Assembly: GCA_002705465.1 (NCBI GenBank)
Contig: PAGS01000093.1
Span: forward strand, 1,304 to 8,274
Source of the DNA: Halieaceae bacterium
Lineage (GTDB): Bacteria > Pseudomonadota > Gammaproteobacteria > Pseudomonadales > Halieaceae
DNA length: 6,971 nt
Reading direction: 5' to 3'
Position 1 is the first letter of the stretch. The number at the start of each line of letters is the position of its first letter. Below the pieces are notes generated by a model. It made no database searches, was not told the DNA's origin, and saw nothing but the letters and a program-made list of their open reading frames with translations. Below, piece after piece: positions 6,238 through 6,971 of the stretch. The translations under genes and the position numbers were made by a program.

Positions 6238-6971
6238 ATCCGGTCTGGGCTTTAACCCACTCCAGAATGGAAGAGAAATCCCGCGGGCCGTTGCCCTCAC
6301 CCTGATGGTCTGAATAGGCTGCCATGGCCTGTTTGCCCATCTGGTTATTGAGCCCGCAGCTTTCTGCGACCTCACAGGCCAAGCCCAGATCCTTGACCAT
6401 CAGATCGACCATAAAACCGGGCTGATAGTTATTACTGGAAGGCACACCCGCCATCACATCGGGCCAAGGGTTATAGACCTGCAGTGACCAGTTGTTACCG
6501 GAGCTCGCCTTCATGATCTCTGAGAGTACCGCTGGATCCAGCCCGTGCGCTTCACCCATGGCCAGCGCCTCTGAGGTGCCGATCATGTGCACTGCCAGCA
6601 ACATGTTGTTGGCCGCCTTGGCCACTTGGCCGGCGCCCGCGGGCCCCGCGTGAAAGATTTTTTCCGCGCTGCCCATGCCTTCAAGAATCGGCGTGGCCCG
6701 GTCGAATGCGGCTGCACTGCCGCCACACATAAAGGCGAGCGTGCCGGCCGCGGCAGCCGCCACACCGCCTGATACCGGGGTATCCATGAAATCGATTCCG
6801 AGCTCGGCAGCCGCCTCGCCGACCTGACGCGCGGTCGCCGCGTCGATGGTGCTGGCGTCGAGAATCAGTGTGTCAGTCGACACCTTGGCCAAAAGACCGT
6901 CCTCGCCGAGGAACGTGCCCGCGACGTGCTTGCCTGCGGGCAGCATGCTGATGATCACATCGGCGCCCTCT
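6236..6971 (-). CDS. mmsB: 3-hydroxyisobutyrate dehydrogenase, 5'-truncated by window edge
   Basis: Oxidises 3-hydroxyisobutyrate to methylmalonate semialdehyde with NAD+ in valine degradation; soluble cytoplasmic enzyme. The frame is open to the right edge; the GTG at 6958 is an internal Val, not the start. The N-terminal GxGxxG nucleotide loop and about 50 residues lie outside. Numbering from that Val: substrate-binding DTPVSGG (59-65), catalytic Lys in GQVAKAANNML (K114, N118), the family segment YNPWPDVMAGVPSSNNYQPGF (162-182), and MVKDLGLA with K189 near the cofactor/substrate cleft. The C-terminus DFSSILEWVK is a normal end for the family. The PSSNNYQ block favours true 3-hydroxyisobutyrate dehydrogenase over tartronate semialdehyde reductase, though other beta-hydroxyacids are possible. 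The hydroxylase gene follows after 9 nt in the same frame, so the two are probably cotranscribed; the promoter and any further valine genes are outside the window. Confidence 0.88.
   Translation of the reverse strand, partial: EGADVIISMLPAGKHVAGTFLGEDGLLAKVSTDTLILDASTIDAATARQVGEAAAELGIDFMDTPVSGGVAAAAAGTLAFMCGGSAAAFDRATPILEGMGSAEKIFHAGPAGAGQVAKAANNMLLAVHMIGTSEALAMGEAHGLDPAVLSEIMKASSGNNWSLQVYNPWPDVMAGVPSSNNYQPGFMVDLMVKDLGLACEVAESCGLNNQMGKQAMAAYSDHQGEGNGPRDFSSILEWVKAQTG

Noticed and set aside
6587..6772. Plus-strand ORF opposite mmsB
   Set aside because: It is a shadow of the high-G+C mmsB frame; the mmsB protein has clear catalytic motifs over the same bases.

Overview
The window is a roughly mid-50s % G+C bacterial chromosome fragment, almost fully coding, made of two gene sets that point at each other. 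Gene families and style (a large TonB-dependent receptor of the type common in marine and aquatic Proteobacteria, a TPR-sulfotransferase fusion, and a valine-catabolism dehydrogenase) suggest a Gram-negative heterotroph. A marine gammaproteobacterium of the Cellvibrionales/Halieaceae kind is my best guess, but nothing in the sequence proves the lineage.

Plus strand, left to right: a TonB-dependent outer-membrane receptor whose 5' end lies outside the window (1-2574); a 67-bp gap holding a strong Rho-independent terminator hairpin (2596-2627); a 669-residue protein with N-terminal TPR repeats and a C-terminal PAPS-dependent sulfotransferase domain (2642-4651); and a small single-domain sulfotransferase of a different family (4648-5271), joined to it by an ATGA stop/start overlap. 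Minus strand, right to left: a 3-hydroxyisobutyrate dehydrogenase (mmsB) running off the right edge (6971-6236), then, 9 nt later and in the same reading frame, an aspartyl/asparaginyl beta-hydroxylase-type 2-oxoglutarate/Fe(II) dioxygenase with an unassigned C-terminal region (6226-5255). The last genes of the two sets overlap tail to tail by 17 bp, so no intergenic terminator separates them.

The most interesting feature is the cassette: an outer-membrane receptor beside two sulfotransferases with different folds-of-family and a hydroxylase. All three modifying enzymes look cytoplasmic (no signal peptide or membrane anchor). The likely theme is sulfation, perhaps with hydroxylation, of a ligand or peptide connected with the receptor; the substrate cannot be read from the sequence. 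MmsB probably belongs to a separate valine-catabolism operon, with the hydroxylase as a downstream addition. The gap before the TPR-sulfotransferase also holds an unexplained Shine-Dalgarno-like site and a 19-codon frame crossing the terminator, which could be a leader or coupling device. No RNA genes, CRISPR arrays, insertion sequences or attachment sites were seen, and there is no gene-free stretch longer than 67 bp.
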